From Fragum whitleyi (lineage: Eukaryota; Mollusca; Bivalvia; Cardiida; Cardiidae): a stretch of 64,000 nt of DNA. Location: positions 19,847,526-19,911,525 of the forward strand of contig OX411545.1 of the NCBI GenBank assembly GCA_948146395.1, read 5' to 3'. Positions 1-12,272 of the stretch are shown one piece after another. The notes under the pieces are model-generated. The model ran no database searches. It saw nothing but the letters and a program-made list of their open reading frames with translations, and had not been told where the DNA came from. A program made the translations under genes and the position numbers. The first letter of the stretch is position 1. Every line of letters begins with the position of its first letter.

Positions 1-532
1 ATAGCAACCACACTTTTTGTCAAAGAACAAAGATAAAATGATGTGCATAATCTACACATTGCCATCTAGTCATATACCAAGTCTCATCAAATTAGCTTGC
101 TTACTTATTAACTTATCGCAGGATCCAATATTTTTTGCCATATTTTCACTATTTCCGTAACCATAGCAACAACAATTATAGTCTAAAAACAAAAATAAAA
201 TGATGTGCATAATCTACACATTGCCATATATTAATATACCAAGTCTCATCAAAGTAGCTTGCTTAGTTATTATCTTATCGCAGGATCCCATTTTTGGCCA
301 TATTTTCACTATTTCTGTAACCATAGCAACCTCAATTTAAGTCGAAAAACAAAAATAAAATGATGTGCATAATCTACACATTGCCATCTAGTCATATACC
401 AACTTTCATCAAAAACGCTTGCTTAGTTATTAAGTTATCGCGGGATCCAGATTTGAGCGGACAGACGGACGGACGGACAGACGGAGGGCAAACCTATAGT
501 CCCCTCCGGTGTGAACACCGGTAGGGGACTAA
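1..532 (+). mobile_element. Pearl/Helentron-like non-autonomous element, 5' truncated by window
   Basis: Three units of about 160 bp begin near 1, 163 and 323 (shared ccatagcaac, gcataatctacacattgcca). They are followed by a GGAC/GGACA tetranucleotide run (458-485) and a terminal hairpin, tagtcccctccggtg...caccggtaggggacta (497-532). Tandem core, tetranucleotide run and terminal hairpin is the pearl/HINE layout. Confidence 0.7.
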
Positions 533-950
533 AAAGGACATACCAATTTTTATGTCATAAAAACTCAGAAGATAATACATTATATGGTCAGGGAGCTTTT
601 ATTTAGTTTGCATTTTCTGATTTAAAAAAAAAAAAAATCATTAAGATTGTGTCTTTCGGGCCCTTTTACCTTTAATTTGAGGTAAATTTCGTCTGTTTAG
701 AGGCAATTCACATGAAATACGAGAAGATTAATTGAATGGATTTTTATGTCCCTTTCAACATTTTCTCAGTTATATTGCTGCCGCACCTAACAATGGATTC
801 CTGGTATTCCTCTCACCAGTACAACCATCACATCCTTTCCTAGCCTCCAGCTGCTATCTCACACAGGTCTATGGTTATCAACCCATTGGTGAGATACAGA
901 TAGTTTGAAAGAATGAGTGCAGCCGTCAGGGATCAGACCGTGGTATTCTA

Positions 951-1673
951 CAGACATTGCGAAAGACGTCGGACCGCGGACATTGTCCGATATTTTTGAC
1001 TTCGGTCCGATTGAAAATTCGATAATGTCGGTCCGTATGTCCGACATATTTTGACCATTTTGCTTTTTTTCAATACCTCGCGTTTGCATAATTATGGAAG
1101 CTTATAACCAAAATATTTGTCATTCTGTTTGCGAGAAAATTGATAAACAACAAAGTACAAAGGGACGGCACTATTATATCGTGTTTTCGCCGATTATTTC
1201 CCTTGATTTGTAAACCGGAATGTGGTTGGCTGAAACAGGTATTGATTAGCCAATCGGAATACATATTACTTTCACTGTCGTAGTATAATGGCGTCCCTTA
1301 AATACTTCGAGGGTGCAAAGCCTGGTAAAAAAAGGAAAACAGAGGACAAATTCGAACCATTCGAAGTACCTTATACCGATTTTAAACCCTTAACTCATAT
1401 TTTTATTCATGATATCTGGAGGAACTGTTGGACTGATCCAGCTAACCAGAATAATAAAGTATTTTCTGTTCGACAGGACCTCGGCAATTGGTTTTATGAT
1501 AGAGAAATTCTTTTGGATTTATAAGTTTACATTGATTTGTGTTATAACGTTGGTGGTTACATGTTATTTTTCCTTGTTTTTTTCGGTCTGACAGATTTGT
1601 TTTTGGTCTGACAGATTTTTCAAGCCTGTCAGACCGAATGTCTGACAGTTTTTTTGAGCTTTCGCCATGTCTG
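951..1673. mobile_element. 723-bp TIR element inserted in the SINE
   Basis: The 15-bp terminal inverted repeats are CAGACATTGCGAAAG at 951-965 and CTTTCGCCATGTCTG at 1659-1673. They are flanked by a 6-bp direct repeat ATTCTA (945-950 and 1674-1679). Subterminal GTCGGACCG/GGTCTGACAGA repeats occur at both ends. The CAG terminus is hAT- or KDZ-like, but the 6-bp duplication does not fit a family cleanly. Confidence 0.8.
1288..1524 (+). CDS. Small hypothetical ORF inside the 723-bp element
   Basis: This frame of 78 codons lies wholly inside the TIR element. It begins MASLKYFEGAKPGKKRKTED and has a basic KKRK patch, then a tryptophan-containing stretch (IFIHDIWRNCW, LGNWFYDREILLDL). I do not recognise a domain. 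A short LKYF...KKRK start is reminiscent of transposase-derived proteins, so it may be a transposase N-terminal remnant or a captured host exon. No splice evidence or homology could be tested; it may not be expressed. Confidence 0.35.
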   Translation: MASLKYFEGAKPGKKRKTEDKFEPFEVPYTDFKPLTHIFIHDIWRNCWTDPANQNNKVFSVRQDLGNWFYDREILLDL

Positions 1674-2155
1674 ATTCTAGATTGACAGGCCAACGTGCTA
1701 CCAACTGTGCCATGATGACGGCTCAAATAAGACGAGAAGTCTCAACAAGCTCTTAAAACTCAGGCATTTGAAGTGGATTTTCTTAGTAAAAAACGTAGGG
1801 GTGCTACTATTAGGGAGGGCACTTTTATTAAAGGAAAATTAGTAATACATGTTTGTTGACTTACCATTTGTCTCCTACAGAGAAGACGGTTTGTCATGAA
1901 CTTGCGTGTTCGGATGGTCGCTGTTGTATCAGCCTGTAAAATAAAGCAAGTACAATACAACTACACAACATACCATTGGGCAGAGTTTTAAGCTGGGCAA
2001 AGTTGTGGAGTTGAAAATGGGAGAACTAACAAGCCCCCTTAAATTTGGTGGGATAGCATTGAATACAGTGTTTCCATTCAGATTTTTATTTGGGGGTTTT
2101 GTACCCCCTACAATTGAAAAATGGGGGTATGAGAGGAAATGGGGGTAAATCACTA

Positions 2156-3800
2156 CAAGAGGACCAAGATGGTCCTAGATCGCTCACCTGAGTCTCTATG
2201 ACCCCCTGGGACATCACATTAATTAGATAGGCAGATGTCAAAAAGAAGATAATTGCCTAAGATCAATACCATGGAATGTTTCCAGCGAAGAGCAAGACAG
2301 ATATATGCCTTTTTGCTCTTTGATTCTATGTAAAAAGGGATGCACCCGGGTGGACCCCAAAACTGACCCCAGGGTCTTGATATGAACAAACTTGGAAGAG
2401 GTCCGTAAGATGATGCTACATACCAAATATGAAAGCTGTCTGCCTTCTGGTTTCAGAGAAGAAGATTTTTGACGGTTTTCCCATTTTCACCCACCATGCT
2501 CAGATGAGCTGAAAGGGATGTGCCCGGGTGGAGCCCAAATATGACCCAAGGGTCTTGAAATGAACAAACTTGGTAGGGGCCCACAAGATGATGCTATATA
2601 CCGACAATGAAAGCAGTGTGCCCTCTGGTTTCGATTAAAGAAGATTTAAAAGATTTTCGCTCTTTGATTCTATGTAAAAAGGGTTGCGCCCGGGCAAAGC
2701 CCAAACATGACCCAAGGGTCTTGATATGAACAAACTTGGTAAAGATCCACTAGATGATGCTACATACCAAATATGAAAGCTGTCTGCCTTCTGGTTTCAA
2801 AAAAGAAGATTTTTTAAGGTTTTCCTATTTTTTTACCCTTCGTGCTCATAAGAGATAAAGGGATGCACCCGTGCAAAGCCCAAATATGACCCAAGGGTCT
2901 TGTTATGAACAAACTTGGTAGAAGCCCACTAGGTGATGCTACACACCAAATATTTTAGCTGTCTGCCATCTGGTTACAGAGCAGAAGATTTTTAAAAATT
3001 TTCACTCTTTGATTCTATGTAAAAAGGGTTGGGCCCGGGCAAAGCCCAAATATGACCCCAGGGTCTTGATATGAACAAACTTGGTAGAGGTCCACTAGAT
3101 GATGCTACATACCAAATATGAAAGCTGTCTGCCTTCTGGTTTCAGAGAAGAAGATTTTTAAAGATTTTCATTTTTTCACCCTTTTTGTTAAAGGTAAAGG
3201 GAAAGTTAAGGGTGGATTTCATTTATTTGAACAACTTTGGTAGAGCTTGACCCAAGGAACATCCCTGCCAAGTTTCATCAAGATTGGCCCACTGGTTTAG
3301 GAGGAAAAGATGTTTAAAGAAATTGTGGACGACACAAGACTGACGATGGACATTCTACGATACCAAAAGCTCACCTTGAGCACTTTGTGCTCAGGTCAGC
3401 TAAAAAAGGGTTGGGCCCGGGCAAAGCCCAAATATGAACCCAGGGTCTTGATATGAACAAACTTGGTAGAGGTCCACTAGATGATGCTACATACCAAATA
3501 TGAAAGCTGTCTGCCTTCTGGTTTCAGAGAAGATTTTTAAAGATTTTCATATTTTCACCCTTTTTGTTTAGGGTAAAGGAAAAGTTAAGGGTGGATTTCA
3601 TTTATTTGAACAACTTTAGTAGAGCTTGACCCAAGGAACATCCCTGCCAAGTTTCATCAAGATTGGCCCACTGGTTTAGGAGGAGAAGATGTTTAAAGAA
3701 ATTGTGGACGACGCACGACGCACGACGGACGACGGACATTCTACGATCACAATAGCTCACCTTGAGCACTTTGTGCTCAGGTGAGCTAAAAATCTTGTAA
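2156..3800 (+). mobile_element. Pearl/Helentron-like element, AGCTCACC family
   Basis: It begins caagaggaccaagatggtcc and ends with the hairpin caccttgagcactttgtgctcaggtgagct. Inside are repeated units of about 150 bp (gggcccgggcaaagcccaaa, tgacccaagggtcttgatat). The hairpin end occurs twice (around 3370-3400 and 3760-3790), so the 3' part was duplicated internally. A 13-bp direct repeat gggtaaatcacta (2143-2155, 3801-3813) flanks it. Confidence 0.75.
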
Positions 3801-4075
3801 GGGTAAATCACTAAAAAACAACATTACCCAAAAATCTTATAAGTTTCTGAACCTCTTCTTTAATGTACTAGTATAGCACTGTTTTAATGACAAAAACTTG
3901 ACCCTTCTCTTCTAGATTAATTAAAACCAAATATTTCCTCCAAGAGATATTAAACCCGATAGGTCCTACTCAACTTTGCATATCACATGATGAAATTATG
4001 AAAGGTATAAAACATTGAATTCAAAATATGTCAGTATTGTATTTAAGGATTTCAAGACGATGAGTGTTTTATAAA

Positions 4076-5071
4076 GGTTTACCGTCAAAACCGCCCAGAG
4101 ACCAAACGGTCCGTAATTTGGTCAAAACGGCCCAAACAAGTTTTGACAATTGGTCAAAACGGCCCAAACAATAATTTGACTTTTTTTCAAATGTATTTTC
4201 TTTTTTCTCCCTCTTTTTTTTAAATATGTATTTTCCATGTAGTTAAAAACTCGTATTCTTCTATGCAACTATTATAATATTCTTTTCATATAGAGTTGTG
4301 ATAGTGTGTAAGAAATGTGCAAAATGGCATTGAAAAAGCCGAAACCGATCATCAACCTTATTTGTGAATAATAGGATTGGGTGTGAATTTGCAACCACAA
4401 TAATTTAGCCCCGAATTCAATACATTGAGAATTAAATTATCAACTAGATCCTATGGTATTCAGGTAACAATAATATAGTTGTTTTAAATGTCAAATCAAG
4501 AGTGCACTTTAAATTTCGTTTTCAAAGACAGTTTTAATAATATCAAATTATTAACATAACGTTAGATTGAGGTGGACATATAGAACTGACAAGCTTCGCG
4601 GGGATAAATTTTGGGAGAAAATTATGTATATTTGATTTATCCTCATTAAATAACTTTTGTCATTTTTTATAATCATGCATCATTTATCTTACTGAATTTG
4701 ATATAAAAAATCATGAAAACAAGAGCTGTCACTGTAAGATGACAATGCCCCCGACACCGCTTTGATTTAGAAGTTATGGCCAATGTTAAAGTTTTTGGAC
4801 GGAATGACGGACGGACAGACGGACGGACGGACAAGTCAAATTTATGATGCCTCCCTATCGGGGGCATAAAAAGAATCGTTTTGTTGGTATAATTTCAAAG
4901 ATTTTTTTCGATCATTCTTTATTTTTTGTCTTTTTTTTCTGTTTGGGCCGTTTTGACCAAATTGAAAATCTGCTTTGGGTCGTTTTGACCAAATAATGGG
5001 CCGTTTTGATCGAAATACGGGCCGTTTTGACTCTGGACCATTTTGACTTTGGGCCGTTTTAACCTGCACCC
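4076..5071. mobile_element. Mutator-like non-autonomous element with GGCCGTTTTGAC repeats
   Basis: Both ends carry clusters of a gtcaaaacggcc-type motif in inverted orientation (4084-4190, and 4937-5060 as ggccgttttgac). Direct 9-bp repeats ttttataaa flank it (4067-4075, 5072-5080). A 9-bp duplication with long divergent inverted ends suggests a MULE derivative. Confidence 0.65.
4717..4872 (+). mobile_element. Short pearl-like element nested in the previous one
   Basis: It runs from aacaagagctgtcactgtaa through a GGAC run (4798-4833) to a terminal tcgggggcataaaaa. The gggggca end mirrors tgcccccga near its start. Confidence 0.6.
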
Positions 5072-5623
5072 TTTTATAAATAACTGTTCACACTTGATAC
5101 AATGCATTTTCCCATCATGATTGTCCATTCTTAACTAGGAAAACTCGACCAACCATTTGATTAAGAAGCGTTTTTTGAAAACCGGTCTTTGATTGGCAGA
5201 ATGCAATGACTGGGGTTGATCTTTACCGGAGACATTCTCACCACTTTCAAATTGTTTGGCTTATTAAGGGAAAGGGAGCCAATAATTTAAACCCAAGGGC
5301 TTCCAAACTACCGTTTTGTTGGCATTTAAGCAATTAACAGACGAAATAAGACAGTATCGACGTAAACACAGACTGGTTCAATGGATAACAGTTACTGCTT
5401 AAGGTTCATGTAAAGTGTTTGAGGCCCAATGTTAAAACACTTCATTTGCCAAGAAAAAGGCAAATGTCCAGGTGTATTGTATATCAAATTGAAGCTATTT
5501 ATGAACACAAGGAATTAAGCAACATTAGACTGCCATAACTATAGCAAAACATTGTGGAAAAGGGTCATTTTGTACAGAACAAGCAACTGCATGACTGTTG
5601 GATAAAATTAGCTCATATTTTAA

Positions 5624-6114
5624 CAAATTACAGTCTAACGTACGACCCAGGTACTGCTACAAACGTTGGTATAAAACTCGAGCCAAAAACGTAGTTATGC
5701 AAGCAATTTATCTTGACTTATTTTATAAACACATATGTCATGCCATTCTAATTTTGTAAACGTGTAGATCATTTTAAGGTATGGCATGTTATCACAACAT
5801 GAATGGACATTATAGTTTATATACCTCTAAGGTTGTTTATCTATATATCAATTTCTATTTCACTGAATGATAAATATAAAGTAATTTATTGAATTCAAAA
5901 ACTATAATTTGAAATAAATTGCAGAAAATATTTCACAGTATTATGGTGTGCTGTTGCACCATACCTAGCATCTATTTTGAAAACAGACCAAACCGGTGTG
6001 ACAAGTATGTTGACAAAATAAATGGAAATTAATTGTTTCAAAGGAGCTTTTTGAGACCGAGTTTTATATCTAGGGTTGTAGTAGTACCTGGGCTGTACTT
6101 TAGACTGTACTTTG
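5624..6114. mobile_element. 491-bp TTAA-flanked MITE nested in left arm
   Basis: TTAA occurs at 5620-5623 and 6115-6118. Inverted ends of about 60 bp share ttacagtcta, cccaggtact and ctacaaac against gtagtagtacctggg and tagactgta. Removing it rejoins the host arm (catatttTTAA then gggttt), as the partner arm near 10450 shows. Confidence 0.8.
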
Positions 6115-6118
6115 TTAA

Positions 6119-7646
6119 GGGTTTACCGCGATTTGAATTCACAGAAACTGAGTCAATGGACATGAAATTAAAAACTCATACAAAGTAATCTATTGGACCA
6201 AAACTGATATAGTAGCTTTAAAATATTACTAAAGAATGCAAAATAGTTTGGATATGTAGAAAAAAATATCAAAAAGTGTCTTTAAAGCATGAAAATATGA
6301 CACATTTACAACATTTTCTATTTGCGTTCAACTAAAGATTCAGTTGCACAATAGATAAAACAAGAAATGTCTACATGTAGAGGAAAGGCTAAAGAACAAT
6401 GAAGGAGGCTTAAATTTTGCATAAACATTTCACATAACTCACATTTTGCATCTGAAAATGACCAACTCCAGAAAAATAATTTGCAAATGGCAGACATAGA
6501 GTTTGTTTACATTTACTATTCCCACGCCAAATGATATTTCATTCATAAAAAGAAAGTAGACCGCTTCATAACATATGGTGACCAAGTTAATACTATGTCT
6601 GAACATTTCAAGTTGTTGAATTAATTTTTACCAGTTACCTGTGCGTCGGGACCATTAAATTTCACTATAAAGAGGAAGATGAATATCAAAACTATATGAT
6701 AATCTTTGATTTTTGATTGATATTTGCAAAATAAATAAAAAAAAACCCATCAAAATATAGTGGAAATACGTTTGGTTCCTTTTGGTCTCCATAGGTAAGA
6801 TTATTTGAAAGATTTCTGTTGTAAAAACATCACGTGAAATCTACGTTAAGCGTAAATTAACAAAATTGGCTGATTTTATTGATTTAACTCAAATTATTTG
6901 GCGTTTCCTTCTGCCTGCATATAAGGAATGATGTAATGAACAGAAAAATGACAAAAACTACCTTGATCTATCGATTAAGCTTTTGATTTTCCAGGTTTTC
7001 TTCGATTTTCACCTTCTTCGACTTTTCGCGGAAAAACCCAACTACACTTCCGGTTTTTGTTCTTGTGCAAAAAGTAGGCCCATTTTAATTTAGACTGGCT
7101 AGCCTGTCCTCATTTATCGATACTAGATCCTAAAGTAAGCATGGACACCATTGGTCCGTTGCTTCCTCTCGTTTCATTGGTCAAAATGTATTGAGGCCTT
7201 TGATTGGTCATCTCACGTACGAGCGTAGCGTGTTTAAACTCAAGAAAGGGAAAGAACGGAATTTATGACTTTCGTGGTTTTTATTGGAGCTTAATAAATA
7301 AAGTATCATATGCTAAAGATTTTGAATACACAGTTTCTACCCAGAATTTTTTTTTAATAAGGTTGACTTTTGATATTCAGATTATTAATTATTATAATTT
7401 TGAAGAAACTTGACTCTCTCCTCTATTCTTCTTTCTCTCTCTATTTCCCTCTCAAAATTAATAAAACGCATAGTTTCTAATCCCCAAAACTTAGCTCTTC
7501 GTTGTGTCAAGCGGAAAACGGTTTTGATAAAAGATAATTTATTACTGCATTTTCAAACATTATTTATAATCAAGACAACAGGCTTTAACGCTTGAAATAC
7601 CGGATAATAAGATGACATTTGATAACAGTCAATTTAATCCTAAAAA
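6119..7646. other. Unassigned AT-rich DNA
   Basis: It lies inside the 5.3-kb element span. I see only short frames, no splice-linked homology, and no terminal repeats. Confidence 0.5.
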
Positions 7647-7744
7647 AACCTGTTGTTAATAAAGTGTTTTATAAAAAGAGTACAGAGTTTATATAAACCT
7701 ATTGTTAATAAAGTGTTTTATAAAAAGAGTACAGAGTATATATT
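7647..7744. repeat. 49-bp direct tandem duplication
   Basis: Two nearly identical units contain aataaagtgttttataaaa and gagtacagagt. Confidence 0.9.
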
Positions 7745-7989
7745 TAGAGTGCATATATTATCATACGGAAAAGGTGTCCTCCAGGGAGTGTATTAAGTGT
7801 CCTTCGATTATACAGAAGAAAATAGGAAACATTTACGAAATTAAGTGTTACTTTTTTCCATTTTGAAAAAGTACAAATTAACGTTTTTTGAATTGCCTCA
7901 CCCTTTTAAACCTGTACTCTCTAAATAAATTTCTGGCGTTATAGAGAATATACCAATTAGATATGTAAAACATTCAATCTCTGCGAGCC

Positions 7990-8275
7990 TCCTTTTTGAA
8001 TGACTCAACCATACCTGTCTTTGAATGTGGTCTGATTATTCGGTCATAAACTATTTACAACAGATAGCGAGCCACTGGGCAGCATGCCAATCAGGTGACC
8101 TTGTTCTGTTAGGAATGTATACATACAAGAGGTATATAAAGGCGCCCACAGAGCGGTGAGCGGGGAGAGACTTCTTTGGAAGATAAGAAGACAGACCAAT
8201 TTTAGTTAAACGTTTATTAAAGAAGTGTGGTGTAGTAAATTTGACTTTGATTCATTTCACCAATATAAATATTGG
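7990..8275 (+). mobile_element. Possible solo LTR remnant with TATA box
   Basis: ggtatataaaggcgcccac at about 8131-8149 resembles a core promoter. About 60 bp on, the text becomes tttattaaagaagtgtgg, and it ends with caccaatataaatattggtg then tcaca. This pattern is LTR-like, but no partner LTR or coding part is visible. Confidence 0.25.
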
Positions 8276-8289
8276 TGTCACAGTCTTTC

Positions 8290-9675
8290 TTTATACGGTT
8301 TGCTGCAAAATATAAAGTATGATTATGACCACATTATTATCAACATGTTCTTCACAATTCCTTGTTAATAGTAGGGCAAAATTTCACAATAGAGCTTGTG
8401 ATGGTATCTCCTTTGTTCAATTGAAATTACTCAAAGGCTGAAGCTCAATTAAAGAAGTCATATTTTCATTCTGATGTATGAAATCCCAATATTTTATTCG
8501 TGTTTGAATTGAAGTGGTAGATTTCGCAAACGAAACGTCAAAAAAGGGCCACCCACACTTGGATTGTCTTTTGAACTCAATAACAATGATACAATATAAT
8601 TAAAAGTAATTTTCAAGCGCAAATTTTGCTTATCATAATATCTTTTTTTCAATCCATTACCATGAAAAAATATGTTTTCAGGATTTTTGAAAGTAAAATA
8701 ATGATTTTGTCTGTCCGTCTACATGAAACTCCTGGCCTATTACAACTTATTGTTTCTATAATAAGGGAAAAGTGAAGTGTCTTTCTCAAAATAGGTACCA
8801 ATTTGCATCGAATCAAAAGAGGATGATTTTAAAGAAGCCGTTTTTTTTTTTTTTTTTAATATATAATATCGAGTATTTCTATAAAATTTATTATGTTTGT
8901 GTAATTCACTCGTAAAGTATATTAGAATGAGTGTGTCCTATCTTTGTTTGTGAACCTTTTGACAAGATATTGATAATCGCCTATAACTTTTCATGGATGA
9001 ACCCTGTACTCTCTAATTCGGACCAATCAAATCATGGATTATTTAACGAAATCGTTGCGTTTTTCACGAGATATAACAAGTAAATAGCGAGTTATGAACG
9101 GTAAAAAATACGCGATATTTTAGTTTAAAATTGGGTACCGTCGATATGAAAATACGCATATCCAACAAAAGAAAATTGGTCATTTATTGTGTCAAAAGTT
9201 TAGTATAAAAACACAAGTTTTTAGTATATGTGTACATATTCTTACTACTTAGCAGCCTTAAGAGTGGAAAATGTGAAAAATTATCATTTACTAAGTAGAC
9301 AAAAGCATCATTCTGGAACCATTTTATAGTGTAAAATTAATTTGGATTAGGCTGAAATTAAGATATTACTACATACAAAAGATTTTACCAACGTATTTTT
9401 GTGTAATTGGTGAAAACACCGGTCCTTATACAAGGCAATCGGACAATAATAATAACACATTTATATGAATAAGGGTATTGGTCTTTAATTTGAAACAAAC
9501 CTTTATAGATGTAATGTGAGAGACTGAAAAAAGTAAATTGAGGTGTATTTGTATTGAAATAAACCAAAAAATAAAGCTATTTAATTTGTGATCTTATTAA
9601 AAAAAAAGATGTATAAAATGTATAAATCGAGCCATTAATTGTATATATTCTTATATGACATAAAAAAATAATTTT
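8290..9675. other. Unassigned AT-rich DNA
   Basis: It has poly(A/T) tracts (for example around 8840-8856) and short frames only. No gene or repeat structure is recognised. Confidence 0.5.
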
Positions 9676-9786
9676 TGCTTTTTTGACCAAATGAGTAAAA
9701 GTTTTGACTTGGTATTGACTGGTTTTAGCGAATTTGGGGTCGTTTTGACTTTGGGCCGTTTTGACTTCAGGCCGTTTTAACTTGCT
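9676..9786. repeat. Lone end of the GGCCGTTTTGAC element family
   Basis: ggtcgttttgactttggg, ccgttttgacttcaggcc and gttttaacttgc repeat the right end of the element at 4076-5071. Confidence 0.7.
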
Positions 9787-10686
9787 CTCAAATAAGTATG
9801 AAAGGTCCCACTCTATTTTTTTTTAGAGGAGTGATATTTTTATCTCTTTTTCGGTGAAGCGGTTCATAACAAATTTCCCACGGCAGTTTTTTATTTGACA
9901 GCTGAGAAAAACAGAACAATAGCAAGGATTTCTAAGTAGAAATCAAGGTAAATTTAGTCTCATTTTTTAAGTAGAAATGCCCAAGAGTGATAATGGACGG
10001 TCACCTTTGGCTTTCAAGGAATACGATCGTTGCAATTCCTTAAAACATCTTTGTTTACATGTTTTGTTGTTGTAAAAAAAAGGCTGCCATGTTTCCTTGA
10101 AAATAAACACGTGTCTTTCAACGCCGAAATATCTTTCCCACAGGCATTTTAGCCAAAAGTAAGCCTCGTTGATTGTACTCTGGATATTCCAGTTGACGTC
10201 TGCAAGTTTTTGTCCCAAATGCATCGGTACATTTTTCAAATGGATGCAAATGCGAAAGTGCAATGTGGAACTCTGTTTTCAGCTATAAAAGCATTCTTTG
10301 CAATTATTTTTATCAAAAACATCTTCATTTCCCCTTTTTAATACATTTTATAACATATTCAGTTGACTTTGCATAAAGAAAAGCCTTAATTTTGCATATA
10401 AAATTTTGGCCAAAAATACAAATGGCCTCCATTTATATTTGCGGCGAACCCTTAAAATATGAGCCAATTTTATCCAACCATCATGCAGTTGCTTGTTCTG
10501 TACAAGATGACCCTTTTCCACAATGTTTTGGCTTTACCGCCATAGCTGTGGTGGTCTAATGTTGCTCAACTGCTTGTGCTCAAAAATAGCTTCAATTTGA
10601 TATACAATATACCTGGACATATTGCTTTTTCTTGGCTAATAAAGCGCCCTTAGAATTGGGTCTCACACACTTTACATGAACCTTAA

Positions 10687-11961
10687 TAATGCGCATATTA
10701 GACCTGTTTTTGATCATTATTCTTTCTGTTTGCTGACAAAGATGTACCAGTCTACTTTAAGGTTAAGCTCAAGGATAAAGACCAAGTCTATCGATTCACT
10801 ACTGGAAATGCTCTAAAATTAGGTTTCACGGATTTTTCTAATGCAGGAAAGAGACAAAAATTGTTCCTTTTAATTTCTTTATTACTTTTGTTGTTTTTCA
10901 AGGGAAGATGCTCATGCAATTTATAGTGCATGCAATCATGTACGAGGTCTGTATGTTATTTTCTTCATATATATGTGTTTCACGCACAATTTGGCTTAAA
11001 TGGAAACACTGGTATATTGAACTTGAGTTTCATAATGCATTCATTCTTGACTGCAAAATACAGGACTGCAGGTACTTTTATGTCAAAGCCAGTAGCCTAT
11101 CAGTATCTTTCAAGAGTAAATGAATAAACCAAGACTAAACAGAATGACTCTTTTTCTTAAAATAACGTTTTCCTATCGATATGTAAAACCTTATATCATA
11201 TTACTTTCAAATGGTTATTTTGAGAAAAGTTAAAAGGCTCTTGTTGGCTGTTAATTTTCATGGAATAAAGGGCTAAAGTCCCTAAGAGTATATTTTTCAG
11301 AGCAGCATACTGTAGTGCACGTAACTTCAAAACAAGACGACCAACGACAAATCAGCTATAAATAAAAGGTATAAACGACGGAAAACTGAACAAAGTATCT
11401 TTAGATTAAATATCTTTAATCGATTACAGGTCATAAGTAGAGATTGAACATGGATTTAGGTGCTATAAAACATTACCATGTCGACAGGTCTGTGGCAACC
11501 GGAAGAGAGAAAGATGTTGTGCAAGAAAGAAAATATATTATTTTATTTTTACAAATAGCGATCAAGATAAAGAATAAAAATGATTTAAAACTGCTAATAT
11601 TTAATAAAAAAAAGAAAAAACAGTAGATGTATTGATATTCATTTATTAAAATAGAATTGTTTTAATCAAAAGAAATTTGGGTTGAGATTTCCGAGATTTC
11701 CCAAAATAATGGCGGCGTAGCAAGTCGGAACGAAACTGAAAGAAGAAGTACTTACTCGACGAAGATTTATCGTGACAGCTTATATAGAACAGTGAAATAA
11801 AATAGTTTATGTACGTTGCATAGTATTTCACTTAATTTGATTGGAAACATCGAGCTGATGACATATGAATATAGCAAATTGTTACAGGACCATAATCCGG
11901 ACGGTTCGTAAAACCGGATTGATTTGTAATACCGTGTTCGTTAGACCAAGATTCTTAAGGT
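10687..11961. other. Unassigned AT-rich DNA
   Basis: There are short overlapping frames around 10908-11127 and 11444-11626, without recognisable domains or splice support. Confidence 0.5.
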
Positions 11962-12075
11962 TGTATTTATGTTTAGAAAGTTGAAACTTCACAGGTGGAT
12001 AGCTCTCATTGAGAAGAAGTGCTGTACGCAAGAACCATGAATCTAAGCACCATAGAGTTATTGTACTTTGTTAAA
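11962..12075 (+). repeat. Truncated tandem-core unit (GGTGGATAGATCTCAT family)
   Basis: It shares gttgaaacttcacaggtgga, tagctctcattgagaagaag and accatagagttattg with units at 17945-18245 and 47985-48260. Confidence 0.7.
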
Positions 12076-12272
12076 GGTGTAATTTTTAAGCTGCTAAATA
12101 AGAATTTTAAGAAATTTCATGAGGAAACAAAGCAAGATCTGCATTGGCTTAAAAGGAAAGGCTTTACAATATTGAATTCTTCAGGCAAATTATTGGAAAT
12201 CGAACTTCATTATGATGTAAAAATCCAGGGATCATATTGGGTGAAATATTGAGAGATACTCTCATTTTTCGG

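Larger units (their letters stand above)
730..1740 (-). mobile_element. tRNA-derived SINE, split by a nested element at 951-1673
   Basis: The body 730-950 matches other copies of the family (tttcaacattttctcag, aacaatggattcctggtatt, tagcctccagctgctatctc). The tRNA-like head resumes at 1674-1740 (caacgtgctaccaactgtgc, catgatgacggctc). Read on the minus strand, the head has an A-box-like gcacagttggtag. Confidence 0.75.
5403..10682. mobile_element. About 5.3-kb TTAA-flanked element with ~250-bp inverted ends
   Basis: The left end GGTTCATGTAAAGTGTTTGA and right end TCACACACTTTACATGAACC are inverted, each next to TTAA (5399-5402, 10683-10686). Inverted similarity runs through about 5403-5620 and 10457-10682 (gcaactgcatga.gttggata, caatatacctggacat). 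TTAA sites suggest piggyBac-type mobility. No transposase frame was found inside, so it is non-autonomous or decayed and carries later insertions. Confidence 0.6.
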
